Assembly: GCA_002310035.1 (NCBI GenBank)
Contig: DBYC01000091.1
Span: 1-21,515, forward strand
Reading direction: 5' to 3'
DNA from: a bacterium UBP6_UBA1196
GTDB lineage: Bacteria; UBP6; UBA1177
Length of the DNA: 21,515 nucleotides
Shown: positions 1 to 7,043 of the stretch, one piece after another
Numbering within the stretch: position 1 is the first letter of the stretch
How the letters are laid out: every line of letters starts with the position of its first letter
The notes under the pieces: generated by a model
Databases searched by the model: none
Seen by the model: the letters and a program-made list of their open reading frames with translations, nothing else
Told to the model about the DNA's origin: nothing
Made by a program: the position numbers and the translations under genes

Positions 1-813
1 CTCAATATCGACTGGGTTTCGGCTGACGAAATCAAAGAAAGAGTTCCCGGAATACGCCCCGAAGGACTTAGAGGCGGAACATTCTCGCCGAACGACGGAA
101 GTGCTTCCCCGCTCAAGACGACAGGCGCTTTCTACAAGCTCGCAAGAGAGTGCGGTGCGGAATTCAACTTCCACGAAAAAGTCGTTTCAATGGAAGTCAA
201 AGGCGGAAAAATCGTTTCTGTCAAAACCGACAAGGATACCTACTGCGCTGAGCTCATCATCAACGCCGCAGGTCCATATAGCCGCGAAATCGGCGAAATG
301 TGCGGAGTCGACATCCCGGTTTATCCCGACTGTCACGAAGGCGGAATCACCGAGCCGGTCGAATATTTCCTCCGTCCGATGGTCGTTGACATCAGACCTG
401 ACGCGATCTCGCTCAACTACTACTTCTACCAGAACTACGAAGGCCAGTTCGTTTTCTGCATCACGCCGAAACCTTCGATCAAAGGAACCGATATCGACAA
501 CACGAGCAACTTCATGCCTCAGGTAGTCGGAAGAATGCTTTCACTCTACCCGAGACTCCGCAACATCCGCATCAGAAGAACGTGGCGCGGCCTTTACCCG
601 ATGACTCCGGACGGTTTCCCGATCGTCGGCAGAACGAAAGAAGTCGAAAATATGTTCCTTGCGACCGGTATGTGCGGACAGGGCTACATGATCGGCAGCG
701 GTCTCGGCAAGATTTTATCAGAGATCATCGTCGACAATTCGCACGAATACGACTTCATCCTTGACCAGCTCACCCTTTACCGCGATTTCTCGGGCGACGA
801 GATGCTGAAATAG
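1..813 (+). CDS. FAD-dependent amine/amino-acid oxidoreductase (DAO family), 5' end missing
   Basis: The frame is open from base 1 and ends at TAG 811-813, giving 270 visible residues; the start and the N-terminal Rossmann GxGxxG lie outside the window. What is seen is the substrate and C-terminal half of a DAO-type flavoenzyme. There is a segment GTFSPNDGSASPLKTTGAF typical of the region before the second FAD strand, then LIINAAGPYSREIGE (the 'NAAG.W...' FAD element), a TEPVEYFL stretch and the closing signature GLYPMTPDGFPIVGR followed by MFLATGMCGQGYMIGSGLGK, where 'PDG.P.IG' and 'ATGH.G.G' elements bind FAD. Members oxidise sarcosine, glycine, proline or D-amino acids; the sarcosine oxidase beta/HcnC-like subgroup is the closest match by eye, but the substrate cannot be fixed. 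The stop codon overlaps the AGGAGG ribosome binding site (812-817) of the next gene, so the two are probably cotranscribed. Confidence 0.85.
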   Translation, partial: LNIDWVSADEIKERVPGIRPEGLRGGTFSPNDGSASPLKTTGAFYKLARECGAEFNFHEKVVSMEVKGGKIVSVKTDKDTYCAELIINAAGPYSREIGEMCGVDIPVYPDCHEGGITEPVEYFLRPMVVDIRPDAISLNYYFYQNYEGQFVFCITPKPSIKGTDIDNTSNFMPQVVGRMLSLYPRLRNIRIRRTWRGLYPMTPDGFPIVGRTKEVENMFLATGMCGQGYMIGSGLGKILSEIIVDNSHEYDFILDQLTLYRDFSGDEMLK

Positions 814-822
814 GAGGCTGAA

Positions 823-1032
823 ATGTCACCCAAAAGCCGTCTTGCAGCTGCGCTTCTCTGCGCTTTCTTCGGAGAATTCGGTTTCCACAGATTCTATGTC
901 GGAAAAATCGGTACAGGTATCATCTGGCTCTGCACCGCCGGAGTTTTCGGGATCGGCTGGGTAATTGACCTCATCCTGATTATCTGCGGAGAATTTTCAG
1001 ACAAACACGGTGCGAAACTTATAAACTGGTAA
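823..1032 (+). CDS. TM2-domain small membrane protein
   Basis: This is a 69-residue protein consisting almost only of a TM2 domain. Residues 1-25 carry the basic N-terminus and first helix (AAALLCAFFGEFGFHRFYVGK), with the hallmark G-x-HRFY-x-GK turn between the two helices. The second helix follows at about residues 31-58 (GIIWLCTAGVFGIGWVIDLILI), with the typical W-x-ID motif. TM2 proteins sit in the inner membrane; the molecular role is unknown. The AGGAGG at 812-817 lies 5 nt before the ATG, a strong ribosome binding site embedded in the stop of the upstream oxidoreductase. The stop codon (1030-1032) directly touches the stop of the opposing S8 protease gene, leaving no room for a terminator. 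Confidence 0.9.
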   Translation: MSPKSRLAAALLCAFFGEFGFHRFYVGKIGTGIIWLCTAGVFGIGWVIDLILIICGEFSDKHGAKLINW

Positions 1033-2496
1033 CTAAAAAACACTCAGAGAACACCCTTTTTCGGTGGTTTTTACCGGCAGCATGGAATCATCGGGGAATT
1101 CGTCGATGTCGCTTCCCATCTCAAGATCTTCAGGTTCGTAGGTTTCTTCTTTGATTTCGGGAAGCCCGCCGGTGCATTCGTGCCTTTCGCAGAGCATTTG
1201 AAGCGCGGCAAGGGCATTGATTCCGCCGTAGCCGTATTTTTCGCTGAAACCGTTTTCGTCGTAGTCAGCTTCCAGCGGCGATACTTTGTCGGCGGTTTTA
1301 GTGATTATTTCGTAAAGTTCGTCGCGGCTGAGCTCAGGATAAGCCGAAATCATAAGTCCGGCGACTGCGGCGGCAAGAGGCGAGGCGCTGCTCGTTCCGC
1401 CGAAAGTGCCTGTGTAGTCGCTCTGCGAATAGCCGTACCAGCTTCTGGCGTCGATCGTCCAGATTCCGTCCTTTACCGTGTCAAAGGCAAACGGATTCCA
1501 CACATAGTCTCCGTCAACATCTGAAGAAGGCGCCATAATATCGAGATCTTTGCCGAAATCGCTGTAATTCGAGCGCTTTCCGTAGGCATTCAGCGCACCG
1601 ACCGCGATCACGTCTTCGTTCGCAGCATAACCGTCGAAAGTATCTTCCGCACTGATATCCTCGTTTCCGTTTCCAGCCGCAAAAAATATGACGACACCAA
1701 GCCCGTTGCGCTCTTTTTCACGGGCATATTTTACGATTTCCTTAACAACTTCGGGCATATCCTCCGCTCCGCCGTTGTCAGTCGGCCCCCAGCTGTTTGA
1801 AATTATCTGAACACCGTGATCCAGAACAAAGTTGAAGGCATTCGCCATGTTCTCGCCCTCTCCGAGCAGGGAGCCTGATCTGACCGGAACGATTTTACAA
1901 CCCGGACACGCCCCTGCGACACCTAAATCATTGTCTTTCACAGCCGCGATAACGCCTGTTACGCATGTTCCGTGAGGCTCGTTCTCGTCTGCATACGGAT
2001 AGTCGTCACCGTCGACCAGATCGAGCCCTTTCAGATATTTTCCAGCCATATCGGGGTGATGCAGGTCAAAAGCGTCGTCGATTATTCCGATTTTAATTCC
2101 TTTTCCCGGCTCGATCCCCAGCGTTTCAAGATAATCCCATGCAGCCGCGACTTTGGCATCGTTGCCATCGGTTCCACGCTGCCCCGTGTTCAGAAGATGC
2201 CACTGGTTTTCAAAAAAAGGATCGCTGCTTTTGTACTGTATATTTATTTTTTTGTCGGGAAGCGCACTCTTTACAAACGGCGATTTTGCAAAGCAATCCA
2301 AAGAAATTTCTTTGTTTTCAGTGTGCACGGCATAAAAATTCGTCCTTTTTATCTTGTAAAAATAACTTATACCGCACTTCTCAAAATCGCTTTTCAGAAA
2401 CTTCCGCGCATCGTCTTTCAACTGCACAAAAACTGTATCTTCGGCAAAAACCGCTGAAAATATCAGTAAAAATGCGGTAAAAAAAAGTTGCTTCAT
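1033..2496 (-). CDS. Secreted subtilisin-like serine protease (peptidase S8)
   Basis: The product has 487 residues. Residues 1-18 (MKQLFFTAFLLIFSAVFA) form a Sec signal peptide ending in AVFA. Residues 19-90 look like a short propeptide. The catalytic domain spans about 95-440: Asp140 in KIGIIDDAFDLHHPD, His175 in EPHGTCVTGVIAA, the oxyanion Asn276 in FFAAGNGNED and Ser369 in GTFGGTSSASPLAAA. All three triad residues are present, so it should be an active endoprotease acting outside the cytoplasm. An acidic tail follows from about residue 440 and ends in KGCSLSVF. The ATG is preceded by GGGAG about 11 nt upstream. It is the last gene of a leftward run and starts 8 bp after the HMA gene, which suggests cotranscription. 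The end meets the TM2 gene base to base. Confidence 0.93.
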   Translation of the reverse strand: MKQLFFTAFLLIFSAVFAEDTVFVQLKDDARKFLKSDFEKCGISYFYKIKRTNFYAVHTENKEISLDCFAKSPFVKSALPDKKINIQYKSSDPFFENQWHLLNTGQRGTDGNDAKVAAAWDYLETLGIEPGKGIKIGIIDDAFDLHHPDMAGKYLKGLDLVDGDDYPYADENEPHGTCVTGVIAAVKDNDLGVAGACPGCKIVPVRSGSLLGEGENMANAFNFVLDHGVQIISNSWGPTDNGGAEDMPEVVKEIVKYAREKERNGLGVVIFFAAGNGNEDISAEDTFDGYAANEDVIAVGALNAYGKRSNYSDFGKDLDIMAPSSDVDGDYVWNPFAFDTVKDGIWTIDARSWYGYSQSDYTGTFGGTSSASPLAAAVAGLMISAYPELSRDELYEIITKTADKVSPLEADYDENGFSEKYGYGGINALAALQMLCERHECTGGLPEIKEETYEPEDLEMGSDIDEFPDDSMLPVKTTEKGCSLSVF

Positions 2497-2504
2497 TTGC
2501 CGTT

Positions 2505-2765
2505 TTATCTCCCGAACAATGACGAAAAAAGCCCTTTCTTTTCATAAGTTTCGGATTTCATTGTTAGAAATTTAAAACCGCATGATTCGACAGCTTCACG
2601 GACTTTCGTTTCGTCAAGTTCGTTTTCACTGATGATCTCGCACTCTTTTTTCTCGCGCGAAGCTGTGACATTTTTGACACCGAATTTTTCCATGACTGCA
2701 TCACAAAGATGTTTTTCGCAATGCCCGCAGGCCATTCCTTCAACTCCTACAACTGTTTTAAACAT
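2505..2765 (-). CDS. Heavy-metal-associated (HMA) domain protein, copper-chaperone type
   Basis: This 86-residue protein has an HMA fold over residues 1-70. The metal-binding motif GMACGHCEKHL (GMxCxxC) is near residue 10-20, and a second half GFKFL lies after ESC. Such proteins bind Cu(I), Zn or similar soft metals through the two cysteines and pass them to P-type ATPases or partner proteins in the cytoplasm (CopZ-like). The C-terminal 16 residues (KKGLFSSLFGR end) are a short extension outside the usual fold. GGAGG lies 5 nt before the ATG. The gene sits 18 bp after rnhB and 8 bp before the S8 protease. No copper ATPase or regulator is next to it, so its metal partner is unknown. Confidence 0.85.
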   Translation of the reverse strand: MFKTVVGVEGMACGHCEKHLCDAVMEKFGVKNVTASREKKECEIISENELDETKVREAVESCGFKFLTMKSETYEKKGLFSSLFGR

Positions 2766-2783
2766 GTCAACCTCCTAAAATCA

Positions 2784-3401
2784 TTAAAACAAACTAAGCT
2801 GCTCGGGTTTTTCCTCTTTTACAAGTCTGAAACTTTTCCTGTAAATTTCGCACGGACCGATTTTTCTCAGAATTTCGTAATGTTCCTCCGTCGGATAGCC
2901 TTTGTGCGATGAAAGGTGATATTCTGGATAAATTTTGTCCCATTTGTCCATGATCCTGTCACGGTAAGTCTTCGCCAGGATCGATGCCGCGGCGATATTC
3001 ATGCTTTTGGCGTCGCCTTTTACGACTGCGATTTCATTTTCAAACCGTCCGGTTTTTTTGTTCCCGTCGATCATAACCATACAGTTTTGTTCAGTTTTTC
3101 GCATTATTCTCTTGGCGCACAAGCTCATTCCGTAAAGCGAGGCGTGAAGGATGTTCATTTCGTCGATAACTGCCGGAAGCACCGAATAAACCGCCCAGAA
3201 ACTGTTGTGGATTATCTGCGGAACGAGTTCCAGCCGCTTTTTTTCGGAGAGTTTTTTTGAATCATTGACCCCCGGAATTTCGCTAAAAAGCGATACCGCT
3301 GCCGTTACGACAGGGCCGCACAAAGGTCCCCTCCCCGCTTCGTCCGCGCCTATCACAAGGAATCCCCTGTCCGCATATATTTTATCGATTTCACCTATCA
3401 T
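2784..3401 (-). CDS. rnhB: Ribonuclease HII
   Basis: The product has 205 residues, the normal length for RNase HII, which nicks the RNA strand of RNA-DNA hybrids and removes single ribonucleotides from DNA in the cytoplasm. The family signature GADEAGRGPLCGP carries the catalytic Asp20-Glu21. Asp112 (MVMIDGNKK) and Asp130 (VVKGDAKS) complete the DEDD set. Further matches are AAASILAKTYRDR and the HKGYPTEEHY block. The ATG lies one base after the hemW stop (TAG-A-ATG) with no clear Shine-Dalgarno sequence, so translation is probably coupled to hemW. Confidence 0.96.
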   Translation of the reverse strand: MIGEIDKIYADRGFLVIGADEAGRGPLCGPVVTAAVSLFSEIPGVNDSKKLSEKKRLELVPQIIHNSFWAVYSVLPAVIDEMNILHASLYGMSLCAKRIMRKTEQNCMVMIDGNKKTGRFENEIAVVKGDAKSMNIAAASILAKTYRDRIMDKWDKIYPEYHLSSHKGYPTEEHYEILRKIGPCEIYRKSFRLVKEEKPEQLSLF

Positions 3402-3402
3402 T

Positions 3403-4524
3403 CTAACACATTATTGCATCAAAAAGCTTAAGCAGCACTGCATTCAGGAAGTCGCTTCCCTTCTCCGTACACTTCAAAATGCCGTTTTTTTCATCAATTT
3501 CAAGAAAACCTTCCGAAACAAGATCAGAAACAGCTTTTTCAGAAACAAGCTCGAAAAAGTCTTCGCCAAACAACTCTTTGAAATCATTGATATTTATTCC
3601 AATCTTCACACGAAGTCCCATAAGCAGGAATTCCTCGATCTTCTCGCGCAGAGTGAGTTTCCATGAACTTAGCCCGTCGCCAGAGACAAAGGCCTTTATA
3701 TCGTCGGCATAACGCGAAGAAACGCCTGTTTTTCTGATGAATGAAGCCGCTCCCGCACCGATCCCGAGCCACGAACCGTAGGTCCAGTAAAGCATGTTGT
3801 GCCTCGATTCGAAGCCTGCAAGCGAATAGTTGCTTATTTCGTAGCGAGAAAATCCGCGTTTTTGCAGAAAACCGCGGATCGCTTTTTCCTGCTCAAGAGT
3901 TTCCTCTTCGCTCAAAAGTTCCGGCGCGTTTTTCCGCTCGGGTCTTGAATAGCTGTAAGCCGAAAGGTGCTTGAAGGGAGCAAGTTCAAAAACTTTAGTA
4001 AGCTCCTGATTTATCTCACGATTTTTGCCAAGACCGTAAATAAAGTCGCAGGAGATGTTGTCAAAATATTTTGCAAAAAGAGGGATATTTTTCTGCATGT
4101 CGGCGACAGTTGTCCTGCGTCCAGCTTCGGCGAGGACTGCGTCGTCAAAAGCCTGAACGCCGAAGCTTATCCTGTTCACGCCGCAGTTTTTCAGGTTTTT
4201 CATCCACGATTCGTCAATGTCGGCGGGATTGACTTCAACTGTAAACTCGGTTTCTGCAAGATCTATCCCCAGTTTCGAAACCGATTCCGCAAATTTCCGA
4301 TAAAATTTTTCGCTCATCACGGAAGGACTTCCGCCGCCGAAATAAATTGAGACGACTTTTGTACCTGAAAGCTCGTTGAACCTTGATTCCAGCTCGTTTA
4401 AAAGAGCATCTCCGTATTCATCGGGCGCAGTTTTTGAAAATTTTGTCACACTGAAAAAATCACAGTAAAGACATTTTTTCGGGCAGAAAGGGATATGAAA
4501 ATAAATTCCTGAAAAGTTGTTCAA
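3403..4524 (-). CDS. hemW: HemW-type radical SAM heme chaperone
   Basis: The product has 373 residues. The radical-SAM cluster motif is Cys14-x3-Cys18-x2-Cys21 (IPFCPKKCLYCDF). It is followed by FGGGSPS, the SAM-binding GGE-like element, then VEVNP and NRISFGVQAFDD. The C-terminal HemW domain is present (EEFLLMGLRVKIGININDF, GFLEI). HemW binds heme and hands it to respiratory enzymes; it lacks the fourth cysteine of the CxxxCxxCxC pattern of true coproporphyrinogen dehydrogenase HemN, which is why hemW is preferred over hemN. The only in-frame start in a sensible position is TTG at 4524; I see no ATG near it and the Shine-Dalgarno match is weak. It starts 10 bp after the 103-residue gene and is followed by rnhB after 1 bp. 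Confidence 0.93.
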   Translation of the reverse strand: MNNFSGIYFHIPFCPKKCLYCDFFSVTKFSKTAPDEYGDALLNELESRFNELSGTKVVSIYFGGGSPSVMSEKFYRKFAESVSKLGIDLAETEFTVEVNPADIDESWMKNLKNCGVNRISFGVQAFDDAVLAEAGRRTTVADMQKNIPLFAKYFDNISCDFIYGLGKNREINQELTKVFELAPFKHLSAYSYSRPERKNAPELLSEEETLEQEKAIRGFLQKRGFSRYEISNYSLAGFESRHNMLYWTYGSWLGIGAGAASFIRKTGVSSRYADDIKAFVSGDGLSSWKLTLREKIEEFLLMGLRVKIGININDFKELFGEDFFELVSEKAVSDLVSEGFLEIDEKNGILKCTEKGSDFLNAVLLKLFDAIMC

Positions 4525-4534
4525 TTCGCGACCG

Positions 4535-4846
4535 TTAAGATTTTTTCGCTGTTATATCCTCAACACCTATCGTCGCCTTTTCCGAAACGGCGATGAAAAG
4601 ACGCGCCTGCACGCCGTGTTTGTTGAAAAGCTCTGAAACTTCGGTGTAGATCGTGTTTTTAAGCTCTTCCTTGTCCTCGAATTTGTATTCTCCGATGAAA
4701 GTTCCTTCGGGAAGCGGCTGCAGAGAATCGGCAAGCCTGATCTGCGCATAAAGCCCGAGTTCCTCAAGTTCGCCGTAAATGAAATCTCTGTCGTAATTCA
4801 TATGGGAAAGGGCTTCAAAACTCAAAAAAACGAAATAATGCTGCAT
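4535..4846 (-). CDS. Conserved-looking 103-residue protein of unknown function
   Basis: I do not recognise a family. The product is a soluble, mildly acidic 103-residue protein with no signal peptide. The N-terminal strand MQHYFVFLSFEALSH and the central strand GTFIGEYKFEDKEELKNTIYTEVSELF, followed by a strand (QARLFIAVSEKATI), would fit a small alpha/beta fold with a ferredoxin-like order, but that is inference. The coding assignment is supported by the position: the ATG lies 8 bp after the stop of the DJ-1-like gene with GGTGGAG just upstream, and the stop lies 10 bp before hemW, in a row of genes with the same codon use. Its role in that run is not predictable. Confidence 0.75.
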   Translation of the reverse strand: MQHYFVFLSFEALSHMNYDRDFIYGELEELGLYAQIRLADSLQPLPEGTFIGEYKFEDKEELKNTIYTEVSELFNKHGVQARLFIAVSEKATIGVEDITAKKS

Positions 4847-4854
4847 GGCTCCAC

Positions 4855-5469
4855 CTACTCCGAAAGTTTGTCCATAACGGCCGCCGCGAATTTTTCGGCA
4901 GCGTTCGGGCCGTTGCCTGTGATGAGATTGCCGTCGGTCACAACTTCCTTATTGACGAAAGTTGCGCCTGCGTTCTCCATTACTTTGCTTGTTTTCATGC
5001 CGTATTCAGGATCGTCGCCGAGCCAGACCGTAACTTTTTTCCCTTTTACGACATCAGCTTTGGCAAGGATCGTCGGGGCCCAGCAGATCGCCGAAAGGAC
5101 CTTGTGGTTGGCGGCGTTTTTCGCGATCTGCACAGCTCTTTCACTCGCTCTGACCGTCGGAGTCCCCATTCCGCCGACAAAAACGACGCCGTCAAAATCG
5201 GCTTCGTTGACTTCATCAAGCGAGTATTTCACATCGAAAGTAGCGCCGAACATTCCTTTTGCCATGCCTTTGACCGGGCTTGCGACCGTGACATCGATCC
5301 CTTCTCCCAAAAACTGTTTGAAAGGAACATTAAGCTCCTCGTCCCTGAAATTCTCATGTGCGATGATCATCAAAATTTTCTTTCCGCCAAGCATGTTTTC
5401 CTCCTTGGAACAACCAAAAACCAACAAAATATTGACTAAAACTATGAAAAAAATCCCGAAAGACCTCAT
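4855..5469 (-). CDS. DJ-1/PfpI-family protein with lipoprotein signal
   Basis: The mature part is a DJ-1/PfpI domain: KKILMIIAHENFRDEEL (first strand and the conserved glutamates), VTVASPVKG, FDGVVFVGGMGTP and the nucleophile elbow LSAICWAPTILA with the reactive Cys in AICWAP. Family members are glyoxalase/deglycase, amidase or chaperone-like proteins; the exact activity is open. The N-terminus is a lipoprotein signal (IFFIVLVNILLVFGC, Cys at residue 20), so this member should be anchored in the envelope, which is uncommon for DJ-1 proteins. An in-frame upstream ATG at 5505 would add 12 residues before the signal. I prefer the ATG at 5469 because a promoter-like element (5507-5534) would start transcription at about 5500, and because a signal starting MRSFG is conventional. 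It is the first gene of the leftward run ending at 1033. Confidence 0.85.
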   Translation of the reverse strand: MRSFGIFFIVLVNILLVFGCSKEENMLGGKKILMIIAHENFRDEELNVPFKQFLGEGIDVTVASPVKGMAKGMFGATFDVKYSLDEVNEADFDGVVFVGGMGTPTVRASERAVQIAKNAANHKVLSAICWAPTILAKADVVKGKKVTVWLGDDPEYGMKTSKVMENAGATFVNKEVVTDGNLITGNGPNAAEKFAAAVMDKLSE

Positions 5470-5506
5470 TTTAATTCCCAAAAGCGCAAAAAACAGAAAG
5501 CGCATT

Positions 5507-5534
5507 ATTTTATAAGATATTGATTTTCAGGCAA
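5507..5534 (-). promoter_or_regulatory. Candidate sigma70 promoter for the DJ-1-like/hemW/rnhB run
   Basis: On the minus strand there is TTGCCT (5534-5529), a 16-nt spacer and TAAAAT (5512-5507). It lies immediately upstream of the preferred start of the DJ-1-like gene and divergent from the secG promoter. Both hexamers deviate from consensus, so the call is moderate. Confidence 0.4.
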
Positions 5535-5578
5535 TATTTCGGCCGGAAAAATTTTTTCGCTGAAAAATGAAAAAAAAG

Positions 5579-5606
5579 TTGACTTTAAATTTTTTCTGAC
5601 TATAAA
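5579..5606 (+). promoter_or_regulatory. Sigma70-type promoter for secG and tRNA-Leu
   Basis: TTGACT (5579-5584), 16-nt spacer, TATAAA (5601-5606), with A/T tracts just upstream (5549-5578) that could act as an UP element. The predicted start near 5613 is about 30 nt before the secG ATG at 5644. Confidence 0.6.
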
Positions 5607-5643
5607 TCCCGCCGCTGATGTTTTTTTGACTATGAGGTTTGCA

Positions 5644-6063
5644 ATGTTCGAGGCTTTTGCAGTCGTTCAGGTTATTATCTGCGTACTGCTTGTCATCATC
5701 ATCCTTCTTCAGGAAGGTAAAAAAGGAATGGGAGCTATTTTCGGTGGTTCGAGTAGTTCTGTTTTCGGCGCAAGAGGCGCAGGAAACATCCTCACCAAAA
5801 TCACTTCCGTCCTTGCAATCCTCTTCATGCTCAATTCTGTTTGGATGTCTTACATTTCAAGCAGTGACAAATCTGTCGTAAAAGTTGAGCAGGCTGAAAA
5901 AGCGGCTCCGGCTCCGGTTGCGGCACAGCCCGCGGAAGAAAAGAAACCGGAAGCTGTAGAGCAGAAAGAAGCTCCGGCTGAAGAGCAGAAAAACGATCAG
6001 CAAGAAGCTCCTGTCGAAGAACAGAAACCTGCTGAAGAGCAGAAAGAAGCTCCAGCTGAATAA
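5644..6063 (+). CDS. secG: Preprotein translocase subunit SecG with long acidic tail
   Basis: SecG is the small SecYEG channel subunit in the inner membrane. Helix 1 is AVVQVIICVLLVIIILLQEGKKGMGAIFGG (the LLQ-GKG-G-FGG block is diagnostic), followed by SSVFGARGAGNILTKIT and helix 2 (SVLAILFMLNSVWMSYI). I start at ATG 5644 because TGAGG (5633-5637) lies 6 nt upstream; earlier in-frame TTG 5626 and ATG 5632 would add a few residues but have no such site. From about residue 85 the protein continues as roughly 55 residues rich in Glu, Ala, Pro and Gln built from EEQK/EAPAE-like units, presumably cytosolic or periplasmic low-complexity sequence. The gene is followed by tRNA-Leu, the same order as secG-leuU in enterobacteria. 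Confidence 0.94.
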   Translation: MFEAFAVVQVIICVLLVIIILLQEGKKGMGAIFGGSSSSVFGARGAGNILTKITSVLAILFMLNSVWMSYISSSDKSVVKVEQAEKAAPAPVAAQPAEEKKPEAVEQKEAPAEEQKNDQQEAPVEEQKPAEEQKEAPAE

Positions 6064-6103
6064 CACAGCTGGCAGCTTCGGCAGAAGCCGATCGTTCCTT
6101 TTT
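6052..6103 (+). terminator. Hairpin pair after secG, weak terminator or processing site
   Basis: A perfect 7-bp inverted repeat CCAGCTG/CAGCTGG (6052-6058 and 6066-6072) straddles the secG stop codon. A second small hairpin (GCTTC/GAAGC, 6075-6088) follows, and a T-rich run lies at 6097-6103. The T-run is about 10 nt from the stem, so termination would be inefficient; it may separate or process the mRNA from the downstream tRNA. Confidence 0.3.
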
Positions 6104-6123
6104 ATTTGAGTTTTCCCTCCGGT

Positions 6124-6211
6124 GCAGGAGTGGTGGAATTGGTAGACACGTAAGACTAAGGATCTTATGCCTATTGTTGGTGTGGGGGTTCGAGTCCCCC
6201 CTTCTGCACCA
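6124..6211 (+). tRNA. tRNA-Leu, anticodon AAG
   Basis: A complete class II tRNA. The acceptor stem is GCAGGAG (6124-6130) with CTTCTGC (6201-6207), one G-T pair, then A73 and an encoded CCA (6209-6211). The D arm is GTG..CAC with GGAATTGGTAGA, identical in style to bacterial tRNA-Leu. The anticodon stem is TAAGA/TCTTA (6151-6155, 6163-6167) with loop CTAAGGA, so the anticodon is AAG (6158-6160) followed by G37. A long variable arm (6168-6183) and a T stem GGGGG/CCCCC with loop TTCGAGT complete it. An A at position 34 implies inosine made by TadA, reading CUU, CUC and CUA codons. Many bacteria use GAG or TAG here instead. It is probably cotranscribed with secG. Confidence 0.95.
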
Positions 6212-6242
6212 TCTTTTATATTTTCAATATTTTGGATTTTGA

Positions 6243-7031
6243 ATGTCGTTTTTTTGGGTTTGTTTCTTTTCTTATCTTTTTGAGAAAGATTCAATTCTTG
6301 AAAAAGCGGAAAATGTAGGATTTTTCTATAAAAACGCAGAGATTTCAGAAAGTGCGGAATGCAAAACGGACGTTGACACGCTTTGCATCGAGCATAACAG
6401 CAGAAAATATTCCGTCAAAAGACGCGGAACATTCAGCGCTGAAACACAAATCACAGATAGATCCGTGCACCTCACCATAAATCCTGACAACGACTACATT
6501 TCATATTTCCTTTACATTCAGACAGAAAAAACTGTCCACAAAGTCAAAATCACGAAAAAAGAACTTCACCTTGAAGAAAATGCCGGGAACATCATCCGCC
6601 TTCAGATCACGGGAACCGGTACCGGCGGCCCGGAAATTTTGTGGAGCCGCAAATTCAAGGAGACAAAGCTCACAGGATTTTCAAAAAATTTTGATAATTC
6701 GCTTAATTTATTAAGGAAATCATTCAAAATGAAACCGATCGCAATAGATCCGTCTTTGAAAGAAGCAGCTCTTTCATCGCTTGAAAAAGTGAAAAAAGAA
6801 GGTTTGAAGCACTATTCATCAAAAGAAGGAAGCGTACGCCACACCGGAGTTCATAAAAAAATTCTGGGCGAAAACCTTTTCACCGCAAACAGTGAAGCCG
6901 AAGCTTGGAAAATGCTTATTTCAAGCCCGTCTCACCTTTACAATCTCATAAATCCGCAGTTCAGGCACTATTTCTACGCGATCGAAAAAAAGAAAGACGA
7001 AATTTCAGGGGCTATAATTTTTTCGGAATAA
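6243..7031 (+). CDS. CAP/SCP-like domain protein, divergent
   Basis: The product has 262 residues. The C-terminal third resembles a CAP (SCP/PR1) domain: a helix with KEEGLKHYSSKEGSVRH-like sequence around residues 172-200, then KILGENLFTANSEAEAWKMLISS with the GEN motif (Glu210), then SPSHLYNLINPQF with the conserved SP.H..NL.NP block (His231). CAP proteins are secreted and act in binding or on the cell envelope; the enzymatic role is usually unclear. Residues 25-150 look like a beta-rich region of no recognised family. The first residues MSFFWVCFFSYLF are hydrophobic but lack the usual basic start, so the signal is atypical; a stop (TGA 6240-6242) overlaps the ATG, so no earlier start exists. 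It lies 31 bp after tRNA-Leu and its stop is 12 bp before the next gene's start, suggesting an operon of two envelope genes. Confidence 0.7.
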   Translation: MSFFWVCFFSYLFEKDSILEKAENVGFFYKNAEISESAECKTDVDTLCIEHNSRKYSVKRRGTFSAETQITDRSVHLTINPDNDYISYFLYIQTEKTVHKVKITKKELHLEENAGNIIRLQITGTGTGGPEILWSRKFKETKLTGFSKNFDNSLNLLRKSFKMKPIAIDPSLKEAALSSLEKVKKEGLKHYSSKEGSVRHTGVHKKILGENLFTANSEAEAWKMLISSPSHLYNLINPQFRHYFYAIEKKKDEISGAIIFSE

Positions 7032-7043
7032 ATGGAGGTAAAA

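Noticed and set aside
5857..6294. A minus-strand frame across the secG tail and tRNA-Leu
   Set aside because: It reads through a tRNA and a low-complexity tail in antisense; an artefact.
7032..7043. ATG at 7032 as start of the two-helix protein
   Set aside because: It precedes and includes the GGAGG site that serves the ATG at 7044. The same reasoning moved the starts of lysS, the M29 enzyme and the ankyrin protein.
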